From Melastoma dodecandrum (lineage: Eukaryota > Streptophyta > Magnoliopsida > Myrtales > Melastomataceae), in NCBI GenBank assembly GCA_029817715.1, contig JARUPY010000313.1:144941-208940 (forward strand): 64,000 nt of DNA. The letters are read 5' to 3'. This document shows positions 17,771 through 27,554 of this stretch, in pieces. The translations under genes and the position numbers were made by a program. The notes beneath the pieces were generated by a model. That model was not told the origin of the DNA, ran no database searches, and was given only the letters and a program-made list of their open reading frames with translations. Position 1 is the first letter of the stretch, and each line of letters begins with the position of its first letter.

Positions 17771-19228
17771 TCATGCGGGCGCTCCCGCGAAAGCCTTGGC
17801 CGAGTGCTCGATGTGATCGGTGGTGACGCGGCTGTCGCCGCGTTCGTGGGCGGCGCCCTCGGCCGCATCGCGCAGCCGCTTGGCGGCGGAGATGCGCACC
17901 AGCATGGGCTGCGCCTCGACGAGCGTCTCGAGCGCCGCGCGCGCATCGTCGTCCCAGTCGAGCTCGGTGGTCCGCCCGGCGAGCCGCGACGGGGTCGCTG
18001 CGACCTTGTCCATCGCGGTGGCGAGCGGCAGGATGTGGAAGAGCGCGTCGAACAGCGCGTTCGCCACCTCCTGCACGAGCCAGGTCGCGCCCGAATAGCC
18101 CATCACCGGCGTGCCGGTGTGGCGGCGGATGATCGCGCCGGGAAACGAGAGCGGGATGTAGCTCGCGCGCGCGCCGCACTCGGCGAGGTACATGCGCTCG
18201 TTGTAGGAGCCGAACATGACCAGCGGCGGCTTCGTCTTGCACAGCTCGCGCACGGTCGCGTTGTCGGTCTTGGCGCCGGGCTTGCGGCCGACCGCGAAGG
18301 TGCACGGCAGGCCGAGCTCCTCCTCGAGGAAATGGCGGACGCCGCGCGCGTAGGTCTCCGTCGCGACGACGGCGAACGAGGCGGTGCCGAAGAAGTCCTG
18401 CGTCACCGAGCGCCAAAGATCCCACAGCGGCTTGATCGTCGTGTGCTTCTCGCGCTCGATGAACGGCTCGGGATCGAGCCCGGTCAGCTCGCCCAGGGTG
18501 CGCAGGAACTTGGTCGTCGAGTGCAGGCCGATCGGCGCCTGCAGGTAGGGCCGGTCGAGCTGCTCGCAGAGCAGCCGGCCGAACTCGCGATACAGGCAGA
18601 TGTTGACCTCGGCCTGCGCCAGCTTGCCGACGTCGGCGATGTGGCTGCCGAGCGGGAAGGTCATCGCGACCTCGCAGCCGATGCCCTCGACGAGGCGGCG
18701 GATCTCGGCGAGATCGGAGGCCATGTTGAACGTGCCGTAGATCGGCCCGATGATGTTGACCTTCGGCCTGGCGCCCTCGGCGCGCGGCTTCGGCGCCGGC
18801 GCCTTCTTCGGGCCGAACTCGGTCCACAGCCAGTTGATGGCGCGGTTGGCCGACTGCCACTGGTCCTCGTCGATGGTGCGCGGCAGGAAGCGCTTGATGT
18901 TGGTGCCTTCCGGCGTCACGCCGCCGCCGATCATCTCGGCGATCGAGCCGGTGACGACGACCGACGGCATCGTCGGGTCGAGCACGGCGTTGGCGCGGCG
19001 CATCGCGCCCTCGGTGCCGGTCTTGCCGAGCTCTTCCTCGGCGAGGCCGGTGACGACGATCGGCAGCTCGTGCGGCGGCAAACCGTCGGTGTAGTGCAGC
19101 ACCGCGGTCACCGGCAGGTTCTCGCACCCGACCGGGCCGTCGATGACGACCTGCAGGCCCTTGATGGCCGTGAACGCGTAGACCGCGCCCCAATAGCCGC
19201 CGGCCCTGTCGTGATCGAGGACGAGCAT
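17771..19228 (-). CDS. bchZ: BchZ, chlorophyllide a reductase subunit
   Basis: A 485-residue subunit of the nitrogenase-like chlorophyllide a reductase (BchXYZ), which reduces ring B on the way to bacteriochlorophyll a. The N-terminus [39 protein letters not shown] is characteristic. The start overlaps the bchY stop as TGATG. The C-terminal domain includes a [14 protein letters not shown] light-independent reductase tail ([10 protein letters not shown]). Confidence 0.97.
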   Translation of the reverse strand: MLVLDHDRAGGYWGAVYAFTAIKGLQVVIDGPVGCENLPVTAVLHYTDGLPPHELPIVVTGLAEEELGKTGTEGAMRRANAVLDPTMPSVVVTGSIAEMIGGGVTPEGTNIKRFLPRTIDEDQWQSANRAINWLWTEFGPKKAPAPKPRAEGARPKVNIIGPIYGTFNMASDLAEIRRLVEGIGCEVAMTFPLGSHIADVGKLAQAEVNICLYREFGRLLCEQLDRPYLQAPIGLHSTTKFLRTLGELTGLDPEPFIEREKHTTIKPLWDLWRSVTQDFFGTASFAVVATETYARGVRHFLEEELGLPCTFAVGRKPGAKTDNATVRELCKTKPPLVMFGSYNERMYLAECGARASYIPLSFPGAIIRRHTGTPVMGYSGATWLVQEVANALFDALFHILPLATAMDKVAATPSRLAGRTTELDWDDDARAALETLVEAQPMLVRISAAKRLRDAAEGAAHERGDSRVTTDHIEHSAKAFAGAPA

Positions 19229-20790
19229 CAGGCCGGCCCTCCCAGGTCCTGGGTCTCGGCGGCGCGCTGCTTGGCCTTGATGTCGAGCGCCTTCTTGTAC
19301 TTCTCGCGGAACTCCGGCCGGTCGACGGGCGTGTCCGACCAGACGCCGGCATTGTGGCCGCTGCCGACGCCCTCGAAGAAGGCCTTCATCGCGTCGAAGC
19401 GCGGCTTGGAGGCGATGGCGGCGTTGACGACCTCGGCGAGCGAGCCGGCGCCCATCATGCCGAACAGCGGCCGCGCCGAGATGAGGTTGGTGAAGTAGAG
19501 CGCCGGGATGCCCCGCGCCTTGGCCTTCTGCACCACGGGCGTCGTGCCGATCGCGAGATCGGGCTCGAAGGCCTCCATCGCGGCGAGGTCCTGCTCGAGC
19601 GAGGCGCGGTAGGTGACGGGGATGCCGCGGGCCTCGAGCCACTCGCGGTCCGCCTCAGACTGCGGGGTGCGCGGGCAGGCCGTGCCGACGTAGCGCAGGT
19701 CCGCGCCGCATTCGACGAGCAGCCGCGCGACGATCAGCTCCGAGCCCTCGTAGCCCGACAGCGTGATGCGGCCCTTGATCGGCTTGGCGGCGAGCGCGCC
19801 GGCGATCGCCGGCAGGAAGCGGTTCTTCGCCGCGTCGATGCGCTCCTGCGCGACGCCGCAGGTGCGGCCGATCGCATCGAGCCAGGCCGCGGTGCCGTCG
19901 ACGCCGACGGGGCCCGAGCCGACGATCGGCCGGCCGGCCGCCGCGAACTCGCGCAGCGAGGCCTTGTAGAAGGGGTGGATCGCCGCAACCGCCGTGCAGT
20001 CCAGCGCCGCATAGAGCTCGCGCCACTCGCGCGTCGGCACGACCGGGCCGGCGGCGAGGCCGAGCGGCTCGAGCAGCGCGCCGATGCCGACGGGATCGGC
20101 CGGGAACATCTCGCCGACGAGGGCGATCGACGGCCGCTCGCTGCGACCCTTCTCTGGCGCGGCGACGGGGCCGGCCATCGCCTCTTCCCGCGCATAGGCC
20201 AGCATCGCGCCGGCGAGCACGTCCTTCGCCTCGGCATGCGTCGGGATGCCGAAGCCCGGCACGTCGATGCCGATGATGCGGACGCCGTTGATGGCCTTGG
20301 GCAGCAGCCGCAGCGGCACGCCGGACGCCGTCGGCACGCAGAGGTTGGTGACGACGATCGCGTCGTAGGCCTCGGGGTCGGCGAGCTGGTAGACCGCCTC
20401 GCGGATGTCCTCGAACAACTTGCCGGTGACCAGCGTCTCGGAATTGAACGGCACGTAGCCGACCGAGCGGCGCGCGCCGTAGAAATGCGAGGTGAAGGTG
20501 AGCCCGTAGACGCAGCAGGCCGAGCCCGACAGCACGGTCGCCGTGCGCTTCATGCGCAGACCGACGCGCAGCGAGCCGAAGGCCGGGCACATGCTCTGCG
20601 GCTGGTCGTGCGGGCCCTGCGGATAGTCTTCGGCGTAGCGCGCCAGCACCTCGGACTTGCCGGCCTTGGCCGCGGCCGCGCGCATCTCCGCCTTGCCGCC
20701 GTGGCAGCCCGAGCCCGACGCCGCGACCGGCTCGCCGGCTTCGGTGATCGTCAGGTCGTCGCGGAGGGGCGCGTCGTAATCCATGGACAT
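19228..20790 (-). CDS. bchY: BchY, chlorophyllide a reductase subunit
   Basis: A 520-residue catalytic subunit pairing with BchZ. Cysteines likely to hold the iron-sulfur cluster occur in [18 protein letters not shown] and [24 protein letters not shown] at 20790 overlaps the bchX stop (TGATG); a second ATG two codons later is possible. Length is normal. Confidence 0.97.
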   Translation of the reverse strand: MSMDYDAPLRDDLTITEAGEPVAASGSGCHGGKAEMRAAAAKAGKSEVLARYAEDYPQGPHDQPQSMCPAFGSLRVGLRMKRTATVLSGSACCVYGLTFTSHFYGARRSVGYVPFNSETLVTGKLFEDIREAVYQLADPEAYDAIVVTNLCVPTASGVPLRLLPKAINGVRIIGIDVPGFGIPTHAEAKDVLAGAMLAYAREEAMAGPVAAPEKGRSERPSIALVGEMFPADPVGIGALLEPLGLAAGPVVPTREWRELYAALDCTAVAAIHPFYKASLREFAAAGRPIVGSGPVGVDGTAAWLDAIGRTCGVAQERIDAAKNRFLPAIAGALAAKPIKGRITLSGYEGSELIVARLLVECGADLRYVGTACPRTPQSEADREWLEARGIPVTYRASLEQDLAAMEAFEPDLAIGTTPVVQKAKARGIPALYFTNLISARPLFGMMGAGSLAEVVNAAIASKPRFDAMKAFFEGVGSGHNAGVWSDTPVDRPEFREKYKKALDIKAKQRAAETQDLGGPA

Positions 20791-21797
20791 CAAACCGTAT
20801 CGTAGACGACTTCGAGGGACGGCTTGGTGATGTCGGCGCGGCCGCACATGTCCTGCATCGTCGCCGGCACGAGGACGACGTCGCGGCCGACGGTGTCGCC
20901 GGAGAACAGCTCGAGCAGGCCGTCCTGCGTCAGCGGCTTCGGCCGCACCGGCGGCGCGTCGGCGACGTTCTGCGCCAGCTCCTCGAACAGCGCGCCCCAG
21001 CGGTTGCCCGGCGTGCCGATGATCTCGTAGTTCGCGCTCTTCTTGCGGATGTCCTCGTCGGCGGGGATCGCCGCCAGCACGGGGATCCCGGCGTTCTCGG
21101 CGAAGGCCTGCGCCTCGCCGCTGTGATCGTCCTTGTTGATCACCATGCCGGCGACGCCGACGTTGCCGCCGAGCTTGCGGAAGTACTCGACCGCCGAGCA
21201 GACGTTGTTGGCGACGTAGAGCGACTGCAGGTCGTTCGAGGCGACGACGATCACCTTCTGGCACATGTCGCGGGCGATCGGCAGGCCGAAGCCGCCGCAC
21301 ACGACGTCGCCGAGGAAGTCGAGCAGGACGAAGTCGAAGCCCCATTCGTGGAAGCCGAGCTTCTCCAGCGTCTCGAAGCCGTGGATGATGCCGCGGCCGC
21401 CGCAGCCGCGCCCGACCTCTGGGCCGCCGAGCTCCATCGCGAAGACGCCGTCGCGCTTGAAGCAGACGTCGGAGATCGAGATCTCGGCGCCGGCCGCCTT
21501 CATCTTGGCGGAGGTCTCGATGATCGTCGGGCAGGCCTTGCCGCCGAACAGCAGCGAGGTCGTGTCGCTCTTCGGATCGCAGCCGATGAGCAGCACCTTC
21601 TTGCCCTGCTGCGCCATCATGTAGGAGAGGTTGGCGAGCGTGAAGCTCTTGCCGATGCCGCCCTTGCCGTAGATCGCGATGATCTGCGTCTCTTTCTTCG
21701 CCGGCGCGTCGGGGTCGCCGAGATGCACGGGATCGGGCTCGATCGCGGCTTCCGCGCGGAGCGCGTCCTTCATGCTGATCGGCGTCACAGCGTTCAT
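20790..21797 (-). CDS. bchX: BchX, ATP-binding iron protein of chlorophyllide a reductase
   Basis: A 335-residue NifH-like ATPase that drives electrons to BchYZ. The P-loop GKGGIGKS is at residues 44-51. Cluster-binding cysteines are in GRGCGGRG and GDVVCGGFG. Its start overlaps the bchC stop (ATGA). It has the extra N-terminal 30 residues that separate BchX from BchL. Confidence 0.97.
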   Translation of the reverse strand: MNAVTPISMKDALRAEAAIEPDPVHLGDPDAPAKKETQIIAIYGKGGIGKSFTLANLSYMMAQQGKKVLLIGCDPKSDTTSLLFGGKACPTIIETSAKMKAAGAEISISDVCFKRDGVFAMELGGPEVGRGCGGRGIIHGFETLEKLGFHEWGFDFVLLDFLGDVVCGGFGLPIARDMCQKVIVVASNDLQSLYVANNVCSAVEYFRKLGGNVGVAGMVINKDDHSGEAQAFAENAGIPVLAAIPADEDIRKKSANYEIIGTPGNRWGALFEELAQNVADAPPVRPKPLTQDGLLELFSGDTVGRDVVLVPATMQDMCGRADITKPSLEVVYDTV

Positions 21798-22735
21798 GCC
21801 GAAGCTCTCCAGTCGAGGACCATCTTGAGGCAGTCGCGATCGCCGAAGGCGGTCGCGTAAGCCTCGTCGGCGTCGGATGCCGCGGCCCGGTGGGTGATCA
21901 GGCCCTCGAGCGACAGCGCGCCGGAGAGCGCCAGGCGACGGACCGTCTCGAGGTCCTCGCGCTGCCATTGCGCGGCGATGCGCAGGCGCGCCTCGCGCAT
22001 GAAGGCCGGGGGGAAGGCAAACGACACCGGCTCGTCGTAGAAGCCGGCGAGGCAGATCTCACCGCCGGGCGCGAGGTGCGCCACGAGCGTGTCGAGCACC
22101 GCGGGATCGCCGCTGACGTCGGTGATGGCGCGATAGTCGCGGCGGCCGTCCCGCGCGGGATCGACGACCTCGTAGTCTTCGGCGCCGGCGTGGCGCGCGG
22201 GGTCGCACTCCCACACCGTCGGCGCCGTGCCGCCGAGAGCGATGACGAGGCGGGCAAGCAGACGGCCGAGCGCGCCATGCCCAACGATGAGCTCGGGGAA
22301 GCGGGGCTCGGATTTGCCGAGCGTGTGGGCGGCGGTGGCGGCGAGCGCCAGCAGCACGCCGCTCTCGCCGAGCGAGGGCTCGAGCTTCGCGACGCGGGCG
22401 GCCGGCACCACGAGGTGGGAGGCGCTGGCGCCGAACAGGCCGCGCGCGCCCTTGAAGGCGGTGGAGCCCGGCACGAAGACGGTATCGCCGGCCTGGAAGG
22501 TGCCGGCCGCGTCGGCGGCGACGATGCGCCCGACGGCTTCGTAGCCGGGAACGAGCGGGTAGCCCATGCCGGGAAAGGCGGGCATGCGGCCGGTGTAGAG
22601 CAAGCGCTCCGTGCCGCTCGAGATCGCGCTCCAGTCGATCGCGACCGTGACGTCATCCGGGCCGGCGTCGACCAGCGCGAGCTCGCGCGGGGCGATGCAT
22701 CTGGGCTCTGTCAAGACGATGGCGTTGGTCTGCAC
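21794..22735 (-). CDS. bchC: BchC, 3-hydroxyethyl bacteriochlorophyllide a dehydrogenase
   Basis: A 313-residue zinc-type alcohol dehydrogenase family protein that oxidises the C3 hydroxyethyl group to acetyl. Family features are SSGTERLLYTGRMPAFPGMGYPLVPGYEAVGRI and the nucleotide-binding GHGALGRLLARL. A PpsR-type palindrome lies 55 bases upstream. It starts the bchCXYZ-puf part of the superoperon. Confidence 0.96.
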   Translation of the reverse strand: MQTNAIVLTEPRCIAPRELALVDAGPDDVTVAIDWSAISSGTERLLYTGRMPAFPGMGYPLVPGYEAVGRIVAADAAGTFQAGDTVFVPGSTAFKGARGLFGASASHLVVPAARVAKLEPSLGESGVLLALAATAAHTLGKSEPRFPELIVGHGALGRLLARLVIALGGTAPTVWECDPARHAGAEDYEVVDPARDGRRDYRAITDVSGDPAVLDTLVAHLAPGGEICLAGFYDEPVSFAFPPAFMREARLRIAAQWQREDLETVRRLALSGALSLEGLITHRAAASDADEAYATAFGDRDCLKMVLDWRASA

Positions 22736-22790
22736 GTCGCGTCCCCGCCGTGGGCGAAAGCGTCTTCGTCGGTCGAAGCGTCTTTCTTAG

Positions 22791-22808
22791 TGTCAGTCTA
22801 AGCTGACA
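22791..22808. promoter_or_regulatory. PpsR/CrtJ binding site upstream of bchC
   Basis: TGTCA and TGACA half-sites in the exact TGT-N12-ACA arrangement, between crtF and bchC. PpsR/CrtJ represses photosynthesis genes aerobically through such palindromes. A perfect match in the bchC promoter region, the classical location. Confidence 0.85.
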
Positions 22809-22818
22809 CTTTATGATG

Positions 22819-23994
22819 TCAATCGCGCCTAACTGCCCGATTGCGAATTCCCGCGCTTTTCTGGGCGACGAGCAGCCCGGTCAGCATCGGCCGCGCTGTT
22901 GCGATGCAGCGCACGCGGGCGAAGCCGGCCGCATAAAGCCGTCGCGTCAAATCGGCTTCCGAGCGCGGGCGGCCGCGCTGCATCGCGAGAAGGTACATCG
23001 AGAAATACGCGCCGACGTGCTCGGCGCCCGGCGCCTCGGCCATCGGCTCCGCCAAAAGGAGGATACCCCCTGGCGGTAGCGCGGCGACAATCTTCGCCAA
23101 GAGCGCGTCGAGATCGGCATCGTCGAGATCGTGCGCGACTCGCACGAGCGACATCAGGTCGGCGCCGTCGGGCAGCGGATCGCGCTTGAAGTCGCCGGCG
23201 ACCACGCTCGCGCGGCCGCTCAATCGTTCGCGCTCGAACTTCGCCGCGGCGCGCTCGGTCACCGCCGGCAGGTCGAACAGGATCACGCGCAGATCCGGCC
23301 GTCGATGCGCCGCCGCGATCAGGAAGTCGCCGCCGCCGCCGCCGATATCAAGAAGGCATCCGTGATCGACGAACGGATACGCGTCGAGCACATCGTCGGC
23401 GAGCAGCGACAGCGAGGTCGACATCAGCTGGCTGTAGGGGCCCACGGCATCCGCATCGAGAGCGGCGGCATCCTCCGCGACGGCGTAGGGCCAGAACTTC
23501 GCGAGCTCGGTGTCCGGCTTTCCGCCCTTCAGCAGCGCGACGGGATCGGCGAGGTCGCGATAGAGCATGGCGTGATGCGCGATCATCGCGCCGACGGCGG
23601 GATTGCCGAGAAAGGCGGCGCCGTGCACGCCGAGGCCGTAGCCTTCGCCGTGCCGCTCGGCGAGCTGCAGCGCGACGGCGGCATCGAGAAGCCGCTTCAT
23701 CGCCTCGGGCGGCAGATCGCACTGCGCCGCCAGGGTCTCGGCGGTGAGCGGGCCGTGCGCGAGCTTCTCGAGGAGCTTCAGCTCGACGCAGGCGAAGAGG
23801 ATCTGCGAGTAGACGAAGCCGGCGCAGAGGTCGAATAGGCTCGACGCGCGCCCGTGGGCGATCGGCCGCGTCAGGGGAAAGGTGGAGGCCCAACGTTGGA
23901 AGCCCGGCTGGCCGAGCATCCGGTTGCGGGCCTCGAACCAGCGGCTACGAAGGTTGGGACGTCCGCGATCGGAGCGGGAGGCTGCGTTCGACAC
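22819..23994 (-). CDS. crtF: CrtF, hydroxyneurosporene/rhodopin O-methyltransferase
   Basis: A 391-residue SAM-dependent methyltransferase that adds the methoxy group in spheroidene/spirilloxanthin synthesis. The SAM-binding GGGGGDFLIAAAHRRPDLRVILFDLP motif and the C-terminal YLLAMQRGRPRSEADL segment are family features. It begins at GTG (23994). It lies just after crtE in the same direction, ten bases apart. Confidence 0.93.
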   Translation of the reverse strand: MSNAASRSDRGRPNLRSRWFEARNRMLGQPGFQRWASTFPLTRPIAHGRASSLFDLCAGFVYSQILFACVELKLLEKLAHGPLTAETLAAQCDLPPEAMKRLLDAAVALQLAERHGEGYGLGVHGAAFLGNPAVGAMIAHHAMLYRDLADPVALLKGGKPDTELAKFWPYAVAEDAAALDADAVGPYSQLMSTSLSLLADDVLDAYPFVDHGCLLDIGGGGGDFLIAAAHRRPDLRVILFDLPAVTERAAAKFERERLSGRASVVAGDFKRDPLPDGADLMSLVRVAHDLDDADLDALLAKIVAALPPGGILLLAEPMAEAPGAEHVGAYFSMYLLAMQRGRPRSEADLTRRLYAAGFARVRCIATARPMLTGLLVAQKSAGIRNRAVRRD

Positions 23995-24003
23995 GAGGAC
24001 GCC

Positions 24004-24873
24004 TCACGCGTTGGTGCGGGTGGCGAGGCTTTTGGGCAGCAGCCGGCGTGCCTCGTGATGGACGAGCGCCCGCATCGCCGCCGCGCCGCGGCACGGCGGG
24101 ATCGAGCCGACCGCGTGCTGCACGAGGTCGTCGAGGCGGCGCACGGCGCCGTCGAGCCCGAGCTCGGCGACGGCATTGGGCCGGCCGAGCGCCGCATCGC
24201 GGCCGGTCGGCTTGCCGCACTCCTCGGGATTGGAAAAGGCGTCGCCGATGTCGTCGGCGGCCTGGTAGGCCTCGCCCAGCGTCTCGCCGAGCTCGCGCCA
24301 GGGCTCGGCCTCGACGCCCGCCGCCGCCGCGCCGGCAATGGCCGCGGCGCCGAACAACGCGCCGGTCTTGGCGCGATGGTAGTGGCGCAGGTCGATGCGC
24401 GGCTCGCATTCCCAGGCCTGGCCGGCGATGATGCCGGCCGGGGCGCCGGTGGCACGCGAGAGCGTCATCACCAGCAGCGCGAGACGCTGCGGCGCATGCG
24501 CCAACAGGCCGATCGCCTGGAACGACAGAAGGATCAGCGCGTCGCCGGCGAGCACCGCGAGCGGCTCGCCGAACGCCTTGTGGACGGACGGCTTGCCGCG
24601 CCGCGTCTCGGCATCGTCGAAGCACGGCAGGTCGTCGTGCACCAGCGAGGCGCAATGCATGAGCTCGATCGCGCAGGCGGCGGCATCGGTGACGGACGGG
24701 TCGTCCTCGCCGCAGGCCTGCGCAACGGCGAGCGTGAGGCGCGGCCGCACGCGGGCGCCGCCGGGAAAGACGGCGTGACGCATCGCCGCGATGAGGCGCG
24801 GCGGGCAGGAGGGCACGGCGACCGTGTCGAGGGTCGTCAGCAAGGCTTGCTCGATACGTTCTGCCGTCTGCAT
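24004..24873 (-). CDS. crtE: CrtE, geranylgeranyl diphosphate synthase
   Basis: A 289-residue trans-prenyltransferase. The first aspartate-rich motif DDLPCFDD is at residues 80-87, and the second is YQAADDIGDAF. It makes C20 diphosphate for carotenoids and for the bacteriochlorophyll tail. It heads the crtE-crtF-bchCXYZ-puf superoperon and is transcribed away from crtD. Confidence 0.95.
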   Translation of the reverse strand: MQTAERIEQALLTTLDTVAVPSCPPRLIAAMRHAVFPGGARVRPRLTLAVAQACGEDDPSVTDAAACAIELMHCASLVHDDLPCFDDAETRRGKPSVHKAFGEPLAVLAGDALILLSFQAIGLLAHAPQRLALLVMTLSRATGAPAGIIAGQAWECEPRIDLRHYHRAKTGALFGAAAIAGAAAAGVEAEPWRELGETLGEAYQAADDIGDAFSNPEECGKPTGRDAALGRPNAVAELGLDGAVRRLDDLVQHAVGSIPPCRGAAAMRALVHHEARRLLPKSLATRTNA

Positions 24874-24932
24874 GGCAGCCTCCGATTGACGCGCCCCGTC
24901 CCCATTTGTCAGGCTACGTTGTCGGCAGGATG

Positions 24933-24950
24933 TGTCAAGTCAAATTGACG
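24933..24950. promoter_or_regulatory. PpsR-like site between crtE and crtD
   Basis: TGTCA at 24933-24937 and TGACG at 24946-24950: the TGT-N12-ACA palindrome with one base changed in the last position. It lies in the 152-base divergent control region and overlaps a TTGACG that could be a -35 element for crtD. A weak PpsR/CrtJ operator is likely. Confidence 0.6.
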
Positions 24951-25025
24951 GCCGATGGTACGGCCAGAGTGTTGAGATCATGGGCGGTCGCGGATCGGCG
25001 CGGGGTAAGGCATGAGGATCTGGGC

Positions 25026-26558
25026 ATGCGGGTCATCGTCGTCGGCGCCGGCATCGGCGGCCTGGCTGCCGCGCTCGATCTCGCGCGCCAGGGCCACGAC
25101 GTCACCGTGCTCGAGCGCGCCGCGGCGCCGGGCGGCAAGATGCGTCAGCTCGTCGTCGATAGCGCGACGATCGACGCCGGCCCGACGGTGCTGACGATGC
25201 GCTGGGTGTTCGACGAGCTGTTCGCCGACGCCGGCACCAGCCTGGATGAATGCCTCGCGCTGGCGCCCGCCGGCATCCTGGCGCGACACGCCTGGAGCGG
25301 CAATGAGCGACTCGATCTCCACGCCGACCTCGAGCGCTCCTGCGAGGCGATCGCCGCCTTCGCGGGCCGGCGCGAGGCCGACGGCTACCGCGCCTTCGCC
25401 AGGCGCGCCCAGGAGATGTTCGAGACGCTGGACGGGCGCTTCATCCGCGCGCAGCGGCCGCGCCTCGACCAGCTCATCGCCTCCTACGGGCTCACCGGCC
25501 TCGGCGGCCTGCGCAAGATCAGCCCGTTCAACATCCTGTGGTCGGCGCTCGGCGAGCATTTTTCCGACCCGCGCCTGCGCCAGCTCTTCGGCCGCTACGC
25601 CACCTATTGCGGCTCGTCGCCGTTCCTGGCGCCGGCGACGCTGATGCTGGTGGCGCATGTCGAGCGCGCCGGCGTCTGGTACCCGCAGGGCGGCATGCAT
25701 GCGCTGGCACGCGCCGTCGCCGGCCTCGCCGCGCGCAAGGGCGCGACGCTGCGATATGGTGCCCATGTCGCGGGAATCGATGCGGCCGGCGGCGCCGTCG
25801 CCGGCGTGACGCTGGCCTCCGGCGAGCGGCTGGCCTGCGATGCCGTGGTGCTCAACGCCGACGTCGCGGCGCTGACGGCGGGGCTCTTCGGCCGTGGGAT
25901 CGCCGATGCGGCGCCGCGCATCGCGCGCGCCGACCGCTCGCTCTCCGCCGTCACCTTCGCGATGCACGCGACGCCGCGGGGCTTTCCGCTGGTGCGGCAC
26001 AACGTGTTCTTCTCGCGCGACTATCCCGCCGAGTTCGAGTCGATCCTGTCCCGCGGCGACATCCCCGACGAGCCGACGGTCTACGTCTGCGCGCAGGATC
26101 GCGACGACGCGGACTCGTCGGGGACCAAACCGGAGCGCCTGCTCTGCCTCGTCAACGCACCTGCCGCCGGCGACGCCCGGCCCTTTCCGCCACAGGAGAT
26201 CTCGCGATGCGAGGACAAGATGCACGCCCTGCTCGCCCGCTGCGGCCTGACGATCGAGGGCCGCGCGCAGGCGGTGACGGACCCGGCCGGGTTCGAGGCG
26301 CTGTTCCCGGCGACGGGGGGCGCGCTCTACGGCCCGGCGTCGCACGGCTGGCAGGCCTCGTTCCACCGCTCGGGAGCGCGGACCAAGGTGCCGGGCCTCT
26401 ACCTCGCGGGGGGCAGCGTGCATCCGGGGCCGGGGGTGCCGATGGCGGCGATGTCGGGCCGGCTGGCGGCGGCGGCGCTGCTGCAGGACCGCGCGGACCG
26501 CGCTTCGACATCGTGGTTCGCGAGAACGGCTACGCGTGGTGGTATGTCGACGCGCTGA
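25026..26558 (+). CDS. crtD: CrtD, methoxyneurosporene/rhodopin 3,4-desaturase
   Basis: A 510-residue FAD carotenoid desaturase. The N-terminal dinucleotide fold VIVVGAGIGGLAAALDLARQGHDVTVLE and the C-terminal GLYLAGGSVHPGPGVPMAAMSGRLAA are typical of the CrtI/CrtD group; distance from crtI and pairing with crtC favour CrtD. ATG at 25026 is taken as start because the FAD motif begins at once. It overlaps crtC by 46 bases. Confidence 0.92.
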   Translation: MRVIVVGAGIGGLAAALDLARQGHDVTVLERAAAPGGKMRQLVVDSATIDAGPTVLTMRWVFDELFADAGTSLDECLALAPAGILARHAWSGNERLDLHADLERSCEAIAAFAGRREADGYRAFARRAQEMFETLDGRFIRAQRPRLDQLIASYGLTGLGGLRKISPFNILWSALGEHFSDPRLRQLFGRYATYCGSSPFLAPATLMLVAHVERAGVWYPQGGMHALARAVAGLAARKGATLRYGAHVAGIDAAGGAVAGVTLASGERLACDAVVLNADVAALTAGLFGRGIADAAPRIARADRSLSAVTFAMHATPRGFPLVRHNVFFSRDYPAEFESILSRGDIPDEPTVYVCAQDRDDADSSGTKPERLLCLVNAPAAGDARPFPPQEISRCEDKMHALLARCGLTIEGRAQAVTDPAGFEALFPATGGALYGPASHGWQASFHRSGARTKVPGLYLAGGSVHPGPGVPMAAMSGRLAAAALLQDRADRASTSWFARTATRGGMSTR

Positions 26559-27415
26559 GCGCCGACGGCGCCGACGCGCTCACCATCATCGGCTTCGTCG
26601 GCAGCGTGTTCTCGCCCTGGTATGCGCTGGCGCGCCGGCGCGGCCGCGGCGACCCCGAGAACCACGTCGCGATGAACGTCGCGCTCTACGGCAAGCCCGC
26701 GCGCTGGGCGATGACCGAGCGCGGACGCGGCGCGCTGGCCCGCGATGCCGCGTCGCTGACGATCGGCCCGAGCGCGATGCGCTGGGACGGCGCGGCGCTG
26801 ACGATCACCATCGACGAGACCACGGTGCCGATCCCCGGCAAGCTGCGCGGCGAGATCGTGGTGCGCCCGCGCGGCCTGAACCCGACCGGCTTCATGCTGG
26901 ACGCGGCCGGCCGCCACCGCTGGCGGCCGCTCGCCCCGCTCTGCGATGTCGAGGTGCGGTTCGAGGCGCCGGCGCTGTCCTGGCGCGGCACCGGCTATTT
27001 CGACACCAACGAAGGCGACGAGCCGCTCGAGGCCGGCTTCCGCTCGTGGAGCTGGACGCGCTTCGATGCCGGCGACGGCGCGCGCATCTTCTACGACGTC
27101 GTGGAGAAGAGCGGTGCGGAGCGCGGGCTGGCGCTGGCGATCGCCGACGGCGGCGTGACGCCGATCGCGCCGGTTCCCTACCGCGCGCTGCCGACGACGG
27201 CCTGGGGCATCGCGCGCGCCGTGCCTTGCGATCCCGGCGGCACGCCGCAGGTCCGCAGGTCGTTGGAGAACGCACCGTTCTATGCGCGCTCGGAGATTTC
27301 CGCCCGCATCGACGGCCGCGACAGGGACGGCGTGCACGAGACGCTCTCGCTGACGCGCCTGGTCAACCCGGCGGTGCGCTTCATGGTGCCGTTCCGCATG
27401 CCGCGGTGGGGGTGA
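26513..27415 (+). CDS. crtC: CrtC, carotenoid 1,2-hydratase
   Basis: A 300-residue hydratase that adds water to the psi end of neurosporene or lycopene. WWYVDALSADGADALTIIGFVGSVFSPWYA and ENHVAMNVALYG are hallmark segments. No ATG is available near the 5' end; GTG at 26513, inside the end of crtD, is the best start. The next gene converges, seven bases away. Confidence 0.92.
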   Translation: MVRENGYAWWYVDALSADGADALTIIGFVGSVFSPWYALARRRGRGDPENHVAMNVALYGKPARWAMTERGRGALARDAASLTIGPSAMRWDGAALTITIDETTVPIPGKLRGEIVVRPRGLNPTGFMLDAAGRHRWRPLAPLCDVEVRFEAPALSWRGTGYFDTNEGDEPLEAGFRSWSWTRFDAGDGARIFYDVVEKSGAERGLALAIADGGVTPIAPVPYRALPTTAWGIARAVPCDPGGTPQVRRSLENAPFYARSEISARIDGRDRDGVHETLSLTRLVNPAVRFMVPFRMPRWG

Positions 27416-27422
27416 CGAGGCG

Positions 27423-27554
27423 CTACCGCTCGGCGTCGTCCTTGCGCTCCGCCTTCTTGCGGTCGATTCGCGTCGCCCGCAGCTCGATAACGCCCCAGCC
27501 GAGCACCGCGGCGAAGACGAGCACGATCTCGATCAGTCCACCCCGGCCGCCCAT
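27423..27554 (-). CDS. 43-residue membrane protein downstream of crtB
   Basis: A small protein with one hydrophobic helix (residues 7-23, IEIVLVFAAVLGWGVIEL) followed by a strongly charged tail rich in Arg, Lys and Asp. It overlaps the crtB end by 22 bases and is in the same direction, so it should be translated with crtB. No family is recognised. It may be a small assembly or carotenoid-complex factor; this is inference from position. Confidence 0.7.
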   Translation of the reverse strand: MGGRGGLIEIVLVFAAVLGWGVIELRATRIDRKKAERKDDAER

